A DNA stretch of 64,000 nt from Eonycteris spelaea (taxonomy: Eukaryota > Chordata > Mammalia > Chiroptera > Pteropodidae), in contig PUFA01000570.1 in the NCBI GenBank assembly GCA_003508835.1, positions 62,001-126,000 of the forward strand. The letters are read 5' to 3'. Below, in pieces: positions 34,085 to 45,685 of this stretch (its first letter is position 1; each line of letters starts with the position of its first letter). The position numbers and the translations under genes were made by a program. Under the pieces are notes generated by a model. That model did not search any database. It saw only the letters and a list, made by a program, of their open reading frames with translations, and was not told the origin of the DNA.

Positions 34085-37000
34085 TTATCTCGAGTTCCAC
34101 CCGTCTTGTTGCAAATGGCTATATTTCATCTCTTCTTACGGCTGAGTAATATTCCATTGTATATATGTACCACAGCTTCTTTAGCCAATCATTAATTGTA
34201 GGAAAATTTGGTCATTCCATGTCCTGGCCACTGTGAATAATGCTGCTATGAACATTGATGTGTAAATATCTTTACGGATATGATTTGTTAAGTCTTTGGG
34301 ATAAATACCAGCAGAGGGATTTCTAGATCATATGGTAGATCAATTCTTAGTTTTTTTGAGGAACCTCCATACTGTTTTCCATAGTGGTTGTACCAATTTG
34401 CAGTTCCAGCAGGAGTGTATGAGGGTTCCTTTTTCTTTGCATTCTCTCCAGCATTTGTTATTATTTGTCCTGTTGATTTGAGCCATTCTAACAGGTGTGA
34501 CATAGTATCTCATTGTGGTTTTAATTTGTATTTCTCTTATAGCTAGCTATGTTGAGTATCTTTTCATACGTTTCTTGGCCATTTGTATGTCCTTTGGGGA
34601 GAAGTGCCTGTTTCAGATCCTCTGCCCATTTTTTGATTGGGTCATTTGTGTTTTTTTGTTGTTGTTGTTATTGAGTCATGCGAGTTCTTTTTATATTTGG
34701 ATATTAAGGCCTCATTGGAAGCATTGATTGCAACATATTTTCTCATTCTGATGGTTGTCTCCTTACCTTGTTTATGATTTCTTTTGCTGAGCAGAAGCTT
34801 TTTTAGTTTGATGTAGTCCCATACATTTATTTTTACTTTTACTTCCCTTTCTTTGAGTTAATTTTTGTGTGTGGTGTTAGACAGCAGTCTAGTTTCATTC
34901 ATTTGCAGGTTGCTTTCCAGTTTTCCCAGAACCATTTATTGAAGAGGCTTTCCTTTTTCCACTGTATGTTTTTGGCTTGTTTGTCAAAAATTATTTGCCC
35001 ATATAAATATGGGTTTATTTCTGGACTCTCGATTTTTTTTCCACTGGTCTATTTTGTCTGTTTTTCTGCCAATACCATGCTTTTGATTACTGTCACTTTG
35101 TAATATAATTTGAAGTCGGGCAGAGTGATGCCTCCAGTCTCGTTCTTTTGTCTCAAGATGGCTTTGGAAATTTGGGGTCTTTTGTGTTTCCATACAAATC
35201 TGATGATTTTTTGTTCTATTTATTTGAAAACTGTGGAGAGGATTTTAGTGGGGATTGCCTTAAATCTGTATAATACTTTAGGTAATAAGGCTATTTTAAT
35301 TATGTTCATTTTTCAATCCAAGGACACGGAATATCTTTTCATTTCTTTTTTATATGCTTTGATTTACTTTAATAGAGTCCTGCAATTTTCATTTATAGAT
35401 CCTTCACATATTTCATTAGACTTATTCTTGGTATTTCATTCTTCATGTTGCAATTGCAAAGGAATTTTTTTTTCCACTTTTTTAACACTTCGCTGTTATA
35501 GTATAGGAAGTCTATGAATTTTTGACCATTGATTTTGTTTACTGTATTGTTTATTGTTTTTTAGTACTGTTCTTATGGAGTTTTAGGGTTTTCTGTATAG
35601 AGAATCATTAATCATGTTGATTGCAAATAGTTACAGTTTGACTTCTTTGTTTTCTATTTCGACGCTTTTTATCTTTCCCTTTCCTGATTGCGCTAGCTGG
35701 GACCTTCGTTGTTATACTGAATAACAGTGGTGATAGTGGACAGACTTGCCTTGTTCGTGATCTTAGAGAGAATGTTTTTAGTTTTTCACCATTAAGTATA
35801 ATGTTGGCTGAAGTTTGCCATATATGGCCTTTATTGTGTTAAGGTACTCTCCCTCTATAACCAATTTGTTAAGTATTTTGATCATAAATTGATTGCTGTA
35901 TCTAGCTGAGGCTTCCCCCCCCCCATCTATTGATATGATCACATAATTCTTATTTTTTTATTTGTTTATGTGGTGTATGACATTAATCGATTTGCATATG
36001 TCGAACCATCCCTGTGCCTGTGGATAAAGCCCACTTAATAGTGTGTAATATCTTTTCAATGTTGCTGTATTTGGTTCGCTAGTACCTCATTTAGGATTTT
36101 TCATCTGTGCTCATGAGAGATATTGGTCTGTAGTTTTCTTTATTGTGTTATCTTTACCAGGTTTTGGTATCAGGGTAATGTTGTCCTCATAAAATAAATT
36201 GGGAAGTATTGCCTCCTGTTTGATTTTTTGGAAGAGTTGAGGAAATAGGTTTTAAATCTTATTTGAATGTTTGGTAGAATTCACTGGTGGAGCAATCTGG
36301 TCCTAGACTTTTACTTTTTGGTAGGTTTTGATGATTGTTTCTATTTCCATACTGCTGATTGTCTCTTTAGATTTTTCAGTTCTTCATTCTGTCTAGGAAG
36401 GTTGTATTTTCTATGTGTTATTTACCTTTGGTGTTATATACTTTTTCATAGTATTCTTGTATTTTCCTTTCTACTGCTGTGGTGTCTGTCATCATTTCCC
36501 CTTTAATTCCTAATTTTGTTTATTTGTGACATTTCTCTTTTTTCTTTTGTTAGTTTACCAGAGTTTGTCAGTTTTACTAACCTTCTCAAAGAACCAGCTC
36601 TTTGTTGCATTTATTTATTTTATTTTTTAATCAATTTCATTGACTTCTGCTCTAATTTTGATTATTTCTTTCCTTCTGCTGAACTTTAGGCTGCGTTTTT
36701 GTTCTTCTTTTCTAGTTTTTTTTTTTTTTTTTAAGATGAAACTTAGGTTGTTTTTGGGATCTTTCTTGCTTTTGGAGATAGGACTGTAATTATATGAACT
36801 TTCCTCTTATGACTGCTGTTGCCCTGTTTAAAAAAGTTTGATATGTTATACTATAGTATCATTGTTTCTATGTATCTCTTGATTTTCTTTTTATTTCTTC
36901 TCTAACTCAGGTATTTTTCAGTAGTATGTTGTTTAATCTCCATGTATTTGTGTTTCTTTCTGATTTCTTTTTGCAGTTGATCTCTAGTTTCAAAGGATTA

Positions 37001-37640
37001 TGACCAGAGAATATGGCTGGTATGATTTCAGCTCTTATATTTGTTGAGTCTATTTCTCTGTCCCAGTATGTGTTCAACCTTGAGAATGTTCCATGTGCAC
37101 CAGAAAGAATGTATAAGCAGCTGTTTTGAGATGAAGGTTCTGTAAATGTAATTATGTCCAGGTGGCCTAATGTGTCATTTAAGGATGTGATATCCTTATT
37201 GATTTTCTGTTTGGATAATTTCTCCATATCAGACATGGGCTATTTAGGTCCCCTCCTATGATAGTGTTTTGCTCTGTTCTCCTTTTAGTTCTGTTAGTAA
37301 TTGCTTTATAATATTTCGGGGCTCCCTGATCAGGAGCACAGATGTTAATAAGTGTTATGTCTTCTTGTTGCATGTTTTTCTTTATCATTATGAAGTGTCC
37401 CTCAGTATCTTTCTTAACCTTTTTAGTTTTGAAGTCTATTTCATCTGATATTAGTACCACTACCCTGATTTTCTGAATGCCATTTGCTTGCAATATCATT
37501 TTCCACACTTTCACTTTGAGACTATATTTATCTTTGGAGCTGAGATATGTTCCCGTTGGCAGCATATATTTGGGTTTTGTGTTTTGATATATTCTGCAAC
37601 TCTGTGCCTATTTATTGGTGGTTAAATCTGTTTGCATTTA
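34085..37640 (-). pseudogene. L1 ORF2 (endonuclease-reverse transcriptase) pseudogene
   Basis: ORF2 nicks target DNA and copies L1 RNA. On the minus strand the apurinic-type endonuclease is readable from about 37565 down (the frame containing VLISDEIDF, EGHFIMIK and GGDLNSP). Its usual SDH motif near the end has become SGH (about 37000), losing the aspartate. The reverse-transcriptase FADD box appears as FAIN at about 35610-35625, losing both catalytic aspartates. The C-terminal segment lies at 34288-34503. Frame changes occur between these blocks, so no active enzyme can be made. Confidence 0.88.
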
Positions 37641-39000
37641 GGGTGATAATTGAAATATGAAGTCTTCTTATAGTCATTTATCTTTTGCTTTCTGGTAGTT
37701 CAGTGTTTCCTTTGCTTCCTTTTCTTGTGTTTCTGTTTTTCTTTCTTTTTTTTTTGTTTTTGTTTGGGTTTTCTGGGGTTTTCTTCTGGTCCTTATTGTT
37801 TTATGTTATATACTTCAGTTCTGAATCTTTTGCATGTGGTTGCCATTATAATATGTAATGGATAGTTACATATATACAGCACCCATTTTCTTCTGCGTGT
37901 GCCTTATCTACATTCCCTTTGATAATTTGGATTTTTGAATCCCTCCCTTTTCATTCATTTTTATCTCAATTTACCCCTATATATGCTGAACATTCATTAC
38001 TATTGTCATAACTATTCTCTTATTATTATTTGCTTATAATGCCCTGTTCTTAAGTAAGGGTAGCACTCTTATGTTTCTATTTGTCTAATAGTCACTTACT
38101 CCTAATTATGTTTTGTTTTTCATTTTGTTTTAGGTGAACTGACCCTTTCAGTATTTCCTGTAGTGCAGGCCTCATAGTGGAGAATCCCTCTAATTTTTGT
38201 ATGTATGGAAAAGTCTTTTCTTCTTCATATCTGAAGGAGAGCTTAGCAGATACATTATTCTTGGCTGCTAGTTCCTTTCACCTAATAGTTTAAATATTTG
38301 ATTCCATTCCTTCTAGCTTGTAAAGTCTACTCTGAGAAGTCCAAGGAGAATCTAAACAAATATTCTTTAAAAGTTCCATTTTTTTTCTCCCTGGCTGCTC
38401 TGAGAATTCCGTCTTTGTCATTGATTTTTCATAATTTAATAAAATGTTTCTTGGAGAAGGCCTTTTTTAGGTTGAGATAATTGAATGTTCTGCTGACTTC
38501 TTGAATTCCAAGCTCCAACTCATTCATTAGATTGGGGAATTCTCGTCATCTATTTGTTTGAAAATGCTTTCTAATCCCTGTTTCTTTTCCTCTTTTAATT
38601 ATTCCCATTATTCTTATGTTTCTTCTCCTGATGGTATCAGCTATTTCTTGGAATTTCTCTTTCCTTATTTTCATTCTTCAGTTTCTCTTCTTCCTTTTGA
38701 TTTATTTCTAGATTTCTGTCTACAATATGACTGATCCTTTCCTTCATTTGGTTGACTCTATTTCCAAGCTTGCTATTTCATTTTCCAACTCTTGCAGTGT
38801 GTGTGTGTGTCTGTGTTTTTTATCTCCAGAAGATCTATTCTCTTCTTTTTGAGGGTTTCAATTCCTTGCGTGTTCTTCTAGTTGTTTTTTGTTTTTGTTT
38901 TTTTTGTTTTTTTTTTTGTTTGTGTTTTTTGTTTTTGTTTTTTTAATTCCTGAAATTGTTGGTGTGACTCATTTCGGAACTCAATTGTTTTTCAGAAGTA
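37640..39000 (-). pseudogene. L1 inter-ORF region and ORF1 pseudogene
   Basis: The antisense text CTGTAGTGCAGGCCTCATAG, AGGAGAGCTTAGCAGATAC, TTCTTGGCTGCTAGTTCC, CTTGTAAAGTCTACTCTGAG and ATTAGATTGGGGAATTCTCG follows ORF1 (the RNA-binding trimeric protein) in reverse. At 38750-38945 the coiled-coil end runs into a T/G-rich simple repeat. No long open frame remains on the minus strand. Exact ORF1 ends could not be set. Confidence 0.72.
38884..38945 (+). repeat. T-rich (TTTTG)n-like simple repeat
   Basis: Runs of 5-11 T separated by single G. It creates spurious Phe-rich frames at 38752-38946 and 38889-39305 on the + strand. Confidence 0.9.
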
Positions 39001-39254
39001 CCATACTGAAGTCTCTGTCATTTAAGTTGCATATTTTTATGTCTGAAAGCTTATTTCCTGGAATTTTTCTTTTCTTTTCTTTCTTTTTTTTTTTTTTTTC
39101 TGAGATGCCTTGTCACCTTTATTGTTCATGGTGTTTAATGAACTATTTCTCTGTCTGGGCATTAATGGAAGTATATTCTTCTGTTTTCCAGAAAGAAGAT
39201 TTATTATATAAAAGTCTCTCTTTAGGCTGGTTAAGAGGTTTGGTAAAAAGTGGG

Positions 39255-39480
39255 AAGAGATTAAGAAGTACAAGTTGGCAGTTCAAAATAGTCACAGGGA
39301 TGTAAAGTACAGCATCTGGAATATAGTCAATAATATTTTAATAACTATGTATGTTGTCGGGGGTATTAGACTTATCAGGGGGGAATCACTTTGTAAGTTA
39401 TATAGATGTCTAACTACCATGCTGTACAACTGAAAATAATCTAATAATGAATGTCATCTGTAATTGAAAAAATAAAAAAT
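39255..39480 (+). mobile_element. L1 3' end, sense
   Basis: CAAGTTGGCAGTTCAAAATA, AGTCACAGGGATGTAAAGTA, AATATAGTCAATAATATTTT, CTATATAGATGTCTAACTAC-like text at 39396-39416, and CTGTACAACTGAAAATAATC followed by an A-rich tail. This is the familiar sense 3' end of an older placental L1 subfamily. It lies head-on to the antisense L1 immediately left. Confidence 0.85.
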
Positions 39481-39499
39481 GTTAAAAAGGAAGTCATTG

Positions 39500-39990
39500 G
39501 AGAAAATGGAAGAAAGATATATTGAGGTAGATGACTAGACTAAGGCATTTAGATTTTATTTTGTAAGCAGTCTGGAAGTATAGAAGTTTCTAGAGCAAAA
39601 GACGACATAATGAAAGATGTTTCACTAAAATTTATAACATGGTTTATGTAGAGTAGATTGGAACATGCAGCAACCTGTTTAAGATAACCTGAGTGTGACG
39701 TGATCAAGACCTGAATTAAGGTGTTGGAAAAAGGAATGGATAGAATGGAAATTTACAACACATATTACAGAGGAACAAAAATTAAAGACTAAAAATGAAG
39801 AGAGAGAGAATCAAAATTATCCTCAAGTTTATAGTTTTTGTTACTAAGAGCATGCCTGTATTGCTGGCAAAACAAGAGAAGGGAAATATAGAGAGTGGGA
39901 TTTGGGGAGGCATGTGTTGAATTTTAGATGCCAGTGAAATGTATCCAAATGTGAATGTTAACTTCTTATTCATTCCTTAATATAAGAAGT
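39500..39990 (+). repeat. Ancient interspersed repeat, distal part of the type at 845
   Basis: TTTAGATTTTATTTTGTAAG, ATAATGAAAGATGTTTCAC, AATTATCCTCAAGTTTATAG and GAAGGGAAATATAGAGAGTG follow in order the later part of the long mammalian repeat. From memory that part includes 'TTTGGATTTTATTCTGAG ... TGACATGATCTGAC ... GATGACTCCAAGGTTTTTGG'. Quite diverged. Confidence 0.5.
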
Positions 39991-42344
39991 TTCACACAGT
40001 GATATACTCTGAATTCAAGAATGCCTTTATTTTAACAACATGTTGTCTGGCGTGATTTGACACGTCTTAGAAGGAGAAATGTTTATTTAATTTGATTTAC
40101 TCTAATATTTACTAAAGTGCATTGATTCTACTGATGTTAACAGGAATTACACAAGCAAGAACAAAAACAGGCTGCTCAGAATTCAGGTCATATATCAGCA
40201 TTTCTATTATATAATCTTTGTTAATTACACTAAGAAGTACATTAAAATTCAGCAATTTATTACAAAAAGTAAACTTGTTTAAAGGTACTAACATCAGCAG
40301 TAGAGCACATTTTATTTAAAGAGGGAACAGAGTCAAGTAAATGAAGTAAAAATATCTTTACAGTTATGCTTTCTATCAAGTGAGTAGTCAACTCCTAATT
40401 GTTTATTACATCAGATTTATTGAAGAAAAACAGAAATTCAGTCTTAGCAAGGAAATGAAACCACAATTTAAAATAATAGTTATAAATAATTCAATTTATT
40501 AAAATTATAATTTTAATGCATAAACCTAAATTGACCCATAACAAGTGGGGGTTTTCCTTCATTCCTTGAACACCCTTATGTTAAAGATAATTTCCTTAAC
40601 TCCCCTAACTCTTAACATAATTTGTGTTGATGCTTTGAATATACCCAAATTTAAATTTTGGGTATGCCTACAAGAACCGAAAAAGGGAGGAAATGATAAT
40701 GAAATATAAATAATCTTGCCTCTGGTGTATTGTTTGTTCCTTATTTGATAGTTTTTAGAGGCATGATGAACCACATTTTAAGTTCCCATAAGCCAAGGGC
40801 TGATTGAGGACCAGTTTAACATAAGCATCATTTATGAGAGTTACCATATAGTGACCAGGTTCCAGTTATCAACTTGAACAATTTCATATATAATTAATGT
40901 TAATTGCTCATTTTGCATGGATGACTTTTTCCCAGTTGCTGAATTGATTGTTTGCTTCCTTTGATCTGGTTGGGAACAATCCAGTGCAATAGTTAGAAAA
41001 GTGATCAGTTGCCAACATTGAGAGAAGATGGATTCAGGTTGCTGTAAGGTCAGAGTTTATTTTTCTTCATAAACACTAAAAGGTCAGGTAGAGTTTAACT
41101 ACCATTGGCATGCTTGAAATGTTGTAATAAATGTCAGACCTAAGAGATTTATTATTAATCCACGATGCAATTAAAAGTCTTACTATTCTGGCAATTAAAA
41201 AAAAAAAAGAATCTTATTTAAGTTTAACAAGCACATTGAAAGTCAGAGTAGCACTTTCAGTCAGGTAAATAACAAACACCTTCAAAGCTAACACCATTCG
41301 TGGTTTTCATGGCTTCTAATGTAGGTAGAGAGAAAAAAGACACATTCAGAGACTATCCCAAGGGATTTTAAATATCAGCTATAGCTCTGGAAAGGAAACC
41401 CTAGGTCATTGTTAACAGCTCCCACTTCAGGAATCTAATTGCAAAGGTCCTTACAAGTTGATGCTCACACCACTTTAAGCAACATTATATTTTCAGCAAT
41501 TTGCTCAGTTTGTCCCAGGTGTTACATATGTTTCTTTAAACAGTAAGCCAAGCTTTCATTGAAGAGGATGGCATGACTTATCCTTACTTACTAAAATCAT
41601 ATCTGACCACAGAATTTATATACATAGTTTGAAGGCTCATGGCATGACTAATGAATGTATTAACAAGACTTCTTTTATTTGAAACAACAAAAATCACTCA
41701 CCTTACTAAGTTGCTACTCTTTGATTTCATATGTGAATGGCTGATAACACAAAATAAAAATAATTCCAACGTGGAATTTCATAATCTTAATGAGCTAAGT
41801 GTCAGCTACTTTATCTATTACAACTTCAATTATTAAGTGTGTCATAGAATGCACCATATCTTGCTGACACTAGAAGACTTACTGAATTTTCCCTTAGGGA
41901 AACTGCCAGCTCTACAAAGTGTATAAACCGCAAGGTAATGCTCTGATGGTAATTCCACTTCAACTGCAGGAAATATTGAAATACTGTTGATATATATTGC
42001 AAGTTGTTGTTATTATTTTATTTCTCTAATAAATTTATGGAATGAATGGTAAAATACATATCAAAGATAAATTTGCTAAAAGGTGACCTGGACTCAGAGA
42101 CAAATTGTGATTCTTTAGAATAATTTCCTCCAAGCCACCTTAAATGTTGCACTCAATGTGTTTTATAAAGCTGAATCTCTTAAAACATTTAGCTGAACTA
42201 TTTAATGAAAGTTTGCTATATTATTAGGGGTTATTTGCCATGTACTTTAACAACTTTCATTTGTGGTGCTTATGGGTGATAATCCACTGAGCCGTTTGGA
42301 TGGGAACATTAAGAAAAGGTCTGTTTTATTTTACAGAGTACAAA
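39991..42344. other. Intronic sequence, no repeat recognised
   Basis: No gene. A noticeably repeat-free stretch in an otherwise L1-rich window; parts of it (for example 41330-41560) are less AT-rich. Short frames at 40112-40294, 40559-40774 (-) and 41651-41836 (+) have no recognisable similarity. Confidence 0.55.
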
Positions 42345-42640
42345 AACCTTGCAATTAAAACTGAAAACAAATAATTGCCAACAAGCTAATTATCATTCAA
42401 TTAAGAGTAATTACATGGGTATTTGTAGCTGTAAATTAAAGCATTATTTGAAATCAGTAATGCAATCAATATTTTAGCAGAAACAGGATTGCTGCAATGA
42501 GGGACCTTTAAACCTATGCTGATTAAATTGTATCCAAATAATATTTCCTAGTTAAATCACCACATGTTTATTTGTCCTTTGATTAATATGTAAATATCTG
42601 CCTGATCTAATAAATATTTAAAAGATAAGAAGAATGTAGG
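42345..42640. promoter_or_regulatory. Candidate conserved intronic enhancer rich in homeodomain cores
   Basis: Within 42371-42414 there are four TAAT/ATTA cores (ATAATTG, CTAATTATC, CAATTAAG, GTAATTAC), followed by GATTAAATTG (about 42520) and GATTAATATG (about 42582). The block sits in the repeat-free interval about 3 kb before the exon. Clustered ATTA sites are typical of developmental enhancers, and DACH genes are known to be flanked by conserved non-coding elements. In AT-rich DNA such motifs also arise by chance, so this is a hypothesis. Confidence 0.35.
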
Positions 42641-43494
42641 ATCATCTATCAAAAATGGTCTTTACCAACTTTCTACAGTCCCTATAGTCTTTCATCATAT
42701 TGTCAGGCTTGTGTTATTTGGAAAGAAAATGCAGGAACTTTAGTGGTAGGAGTGTCTTACTATAGAGGATCAAAAGTTTAAAAAGGAAAAATAAAGCTAT
42801 CTTACATTACTATGGGCTCTATTATTATAAAGCACTCTCACAAACTTAAATTTAAATCATTACTCTAGAGCTCCAAGCACTCTTTTACAAGAGTAAAAAC
42901 AAAGGAATATGAATGTGATTTTTGTCTCTAAAAATTTAAACAAGGTTGGAAATAGATAAAAATGATCATACTCATTAAAGAGTTAACATAAAATTTAAGT
43001 AACATGTCAAGACATATCTCTACCATAAGCTCCTCAAAGCAGAGGGTGTTCTAAGTTCTCACAATATATCAAAGAATAAGCAGAACAAACCATTGATCTT
43101 GTCAAGCTTATATTTTAACCTTTTTGTGACCCTGATACCTAGTTCTAGTTCCAGACATACACTGAACTGCATGATTTGTTTACTGGATAATTGGAATAGT
43201 GTTGCACGTATAACTCCAGAGATTTTTGAGTCCATGAGTGGATCTTGAAGCTTTGTAGACCCCTCAGACATAAGATAGGTCCTCTCTTCTTCCTTAACTT
43301 TGTATGTAGTCAGATTTGAATGGATCATATTTTGAAGGTCCTATAATTGCTGTAGGGTCTAAGACTTAAAAATTATTATCTTCTAATTAAATGATGAAGC
43401 TGGCATGTGATTCATGTGGTTAAGGAGAATAGGGCAATCTAAGGAATATTTGGAAAATGTAGCAACAGTAAAATATTCTTGCCATTATTAATGA
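42641..43494. other. Intronic sequence, no feature recognised
   Basis: Unique-looking. The 89-codon frame at 43059-43328 (-) has no recognisable family. Confidence 0.5.
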
Positions 43495-43680
43495 ACTGAT
43501 TTAATTAATCATCTATTGTACTTTACTGTGTGCTAGGCACCATGAAAATTGCTCAGGATACAGTGACAAAACAAAATCAGACATTATACTCTACTTCCTG
43601 GAACTTACATTCTAATTGGAAGACACAATTGCACCAAACATCATAAACTTATAACTAAAAAAGAATGTTAGGATGGAGAA
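43495..43680 (+). repeat. Ancient interspersed repeat, same type as at 845
   Basis: TTACTGTGTGCTAGGCACCA, GATACAGTGACAAAACAAAA, CTTCCTGGAACTTACATTCT and AATTGGAAGACACAATTGCA follow the repeat text 'TGTGCCAGGCACTG ... GATACAGCAGTGAACAAAAC ... GAGCTTACATTCTAGTGG'. Confidence 0.65.
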
Positions 43681-45660
43681 TAGTTTCTCCTGGCTTATAG
43701 AATATTAGGAAAGAATATGAAGCCATTGTGATATAAGTCATGAATTCTCCAAAAATTGATCTGATGGTTGGAAACTTGACCAGTTTTTTTTTTTTTTTCA
43801 AAATCTTGGAAATTTAATAGGTAGAACCACCAGACTTTAAGGCCTTTAATGCTCTGAGCCTGAGTCAGCTTATTTGAAAAATAGGTACTTTTAATTGTGG
43901 ATTGACCAAGAAATTTAGAACAGAAACATTTTAGCTTTCAAAGTCCTTGGTCAACAGCTGGCTCATCATAGGGAAATAGAGGGAGCATCAGGTTGCTTAC
44001 TTCTGGAAGGAGCCTGTCTGAAAGTGATCATAAGCATGAAGACAACACTGGAATTTTACATTAGTGAAGTACAGAATAATCAGGGGGCTTGATAAAATAG
44101 TAATTTAGAGATCTGACAAATAGAAAAACACAAAAGAAGCACTTAAATAGTACAGATTTGATAAAAATATTCAACAAGATAACTTGCCTTTTTCTTATTC
44201 TAATGACTGGATATGCCCTGATGAAGATCAATTCAGTAATTTTGGGATCCTTTAGGACATTTGAAGTAAATAGCTATTTTTCTTATCATTATTCTTCAAA
44301 GAGTTGGGAAAGCCAATAAAACAAGGCAAGGACATACAGAATAAAACACTGAATAAAATAAAATAAATTTTAGCCCAAGTGAAGGAGAGGAGAGTCAGTT
44401 TATATAAAATTGAAACATTAAATGAGGAAACAGAATATTTCATGCTAGATTGATATACAATATTGATGTACAATGAAAGAAAATAACAACATCAGTGTAT
44501 GAAAAATGAGCTGGATAATGGTACTCTGTGTAAGGTTGCTAGAGTTGTCTTCGTTTAAGAGCAGAGTTTGATGGAGCATTTTGCTACTCAAAGTTGATAG
44601 AGTGAGGTTTAACTTAATTTTTTTGTGAACAAAAGTCATTTTTGGAAAATGTTCTCTATCTGAACCTCATACATTTTTGTGGCTTGGGTTATTTTAATAT
44701 AGTATTTTGTCAAAAGCTATTATTCAGCTTTATAAATGCATTTCTACTAAAAAAGCAACAGTATATTTTAAGGCAAAGTAGAAAGCAATATTTGAAATAC
44801 ATTGGGGGATCTAGAATGACTTGATGCTAATGTTTGATGACTTATGTGTCTTCATTGTGGTGACAACCTGAAAATGATGTATCAATACACTGACTGTATT
44901 AGAGTACAGATAGAGACCAGATACTGACTTTCTATTTCATTATTTTATGTATTAATATTTGCAACTGTATTTCCTGAACTGTACACACCAGGGTGAAGAA
45001 CGTACAATGGAATAGGTTAGGTTAATGCTATAAATTTAGCCTCAATCATCAGTTAAAAATACATCAATCTGAGAAAAGACAGCCTAGATTGTAAAGATGG
45101 CAGATTTCCTTAGTAAGCCACTCGAAGAAAGTGACTGCTGGTTAACAGCCTGGTTTTAAAAATAGGTAGGAAAAAAACTATTGATGGGTACTTTGTTCGT
45201 TGTAGGCTTCTGGCAGCTGTGGAAATGCTAATAAGATAAGGTCTTACGCTGCATCTCTCATCTCTTTACTCCTAACCTCTGCATGCTGGGAAGAGCTTAT
45301 CACTTCACATTTGTACAATTTTAATTCTGTGAGTCACAATCTCAGATCTCAGTAGCAGATATCAGAGTGTAGCTTTGATTGCAAGGGGTAATTTTGGCTT
45401 TCTCACAACAGGTAAGCTGTATTGCAAAGTGCTGGCTTATAAATTGAAATCTAAACTTGAAATTGATCTTTTATGGTTTTTTAATGTTTGCTATAACCAT
45501 GTTGAAAATTTAGTGGAAAGGAAAATATATTCGTCTTTTAGTAATCAATGGACATAGTCTTTAATATAAAATTCTAATACTAGCTGGCAATTAAACAAGA
45601 TTTAGCAGGTGAATGTAACAAGTGATGATATTTACAAAAAGAGAACATTTTTAACACTGA
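43681..45660. other. Intronic sequence before the exon, no repeat recognised
   Basis: No gene. It contains poly-T at 43785-43798 and, at 45228-45303, two GATA-type sites (AATAAGATAAGG and GCTTATCAC) about 390-460 bp before the exon. Frames at 44252-44473 and 44445-44639 (-), 44642-44824 and 45375-45557 (+) show no family resemblance. Confidence 0.5.
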
Positions 45661-45685
45661 TATTTTTTTGTCTGTTTTCCAACAG
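45661..45685 (+). promoter_or_regulatory. DACH2: 3' splice site (acceptor) of the DACH2 exon
   Basis: A T-rich tract (TATTTTTTTGTCTGTTTTCC) runs directly into AACAG, the last bases of the intron. Cutting here keeps the recognised peptide in frame with one base of a split codon at the exon start. Two further AGs follow at 45695-45696 and 45699-45700 (AAGGCAGGCAG), so a small downstream acceptor shift is possible in principle. The first AG has the better polypyrimidine context. Confidence 0.85.

Larger units (their letters stand above)
33645..39250 (-). mobile_element. Nearly full-length L1, antisense, decayed
   Basis: The + strand order is tail complement (33650-33720), 3'UTR (33720-34080), ORF2 C-terminus to N-terminus (34085-37640), inter-ORF and ORF1 (37640 to about 39000), then T-rich upstream text to about 39250. 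The 3'UTR starts TTTATTGGGGTAACATTGG, a tail I know from bat L1s. Total length is about 5.6 kb, close to a complete L1 minus most of the 5'UTR. Both ORFs are broken by stops and frameshifts. No target-site duplication was found by eye. Confidence 0.9.
1..45685 (+). other. DACH2: Intron of DACH2 upstream of the exon (5' end outside the window)
   Basis: All sequence before the acceptor is read as one intron, because no other recognisable DACH2 exon was found in it. It is AT-rich and holds MIR, L2, old and younger L1, one hAT-type element, a U6 pseudogene and simple repeats, listed separately. The absence of a further small exon was judged by eye, so an unrecognised alternative exon cannot be excluded. 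Confidence 0.75.

Noticed and set aside
34867..35517. Plus-strand frames of 78 and 135 codons with hydrophobic content resembling membrane proteins
   Set aside because: They are the wrong-strand reading of antisense L1 ORF2; A-rich sense L1 gives T-rich, Phe/Leu/Ile-rich antisense frames.
37179..37565. 128-codon open frame on the minus strand with a nuclease-like motif
   Set aside because: It is the endonuclease domain of the antisense L1 ORF2 pseudogene, covered by that entry.
38752..39305. Phe-rich plus-strand frames
   Set aside because: They are produced by poly-T and TTTTG simple repeats within the antisense L1.
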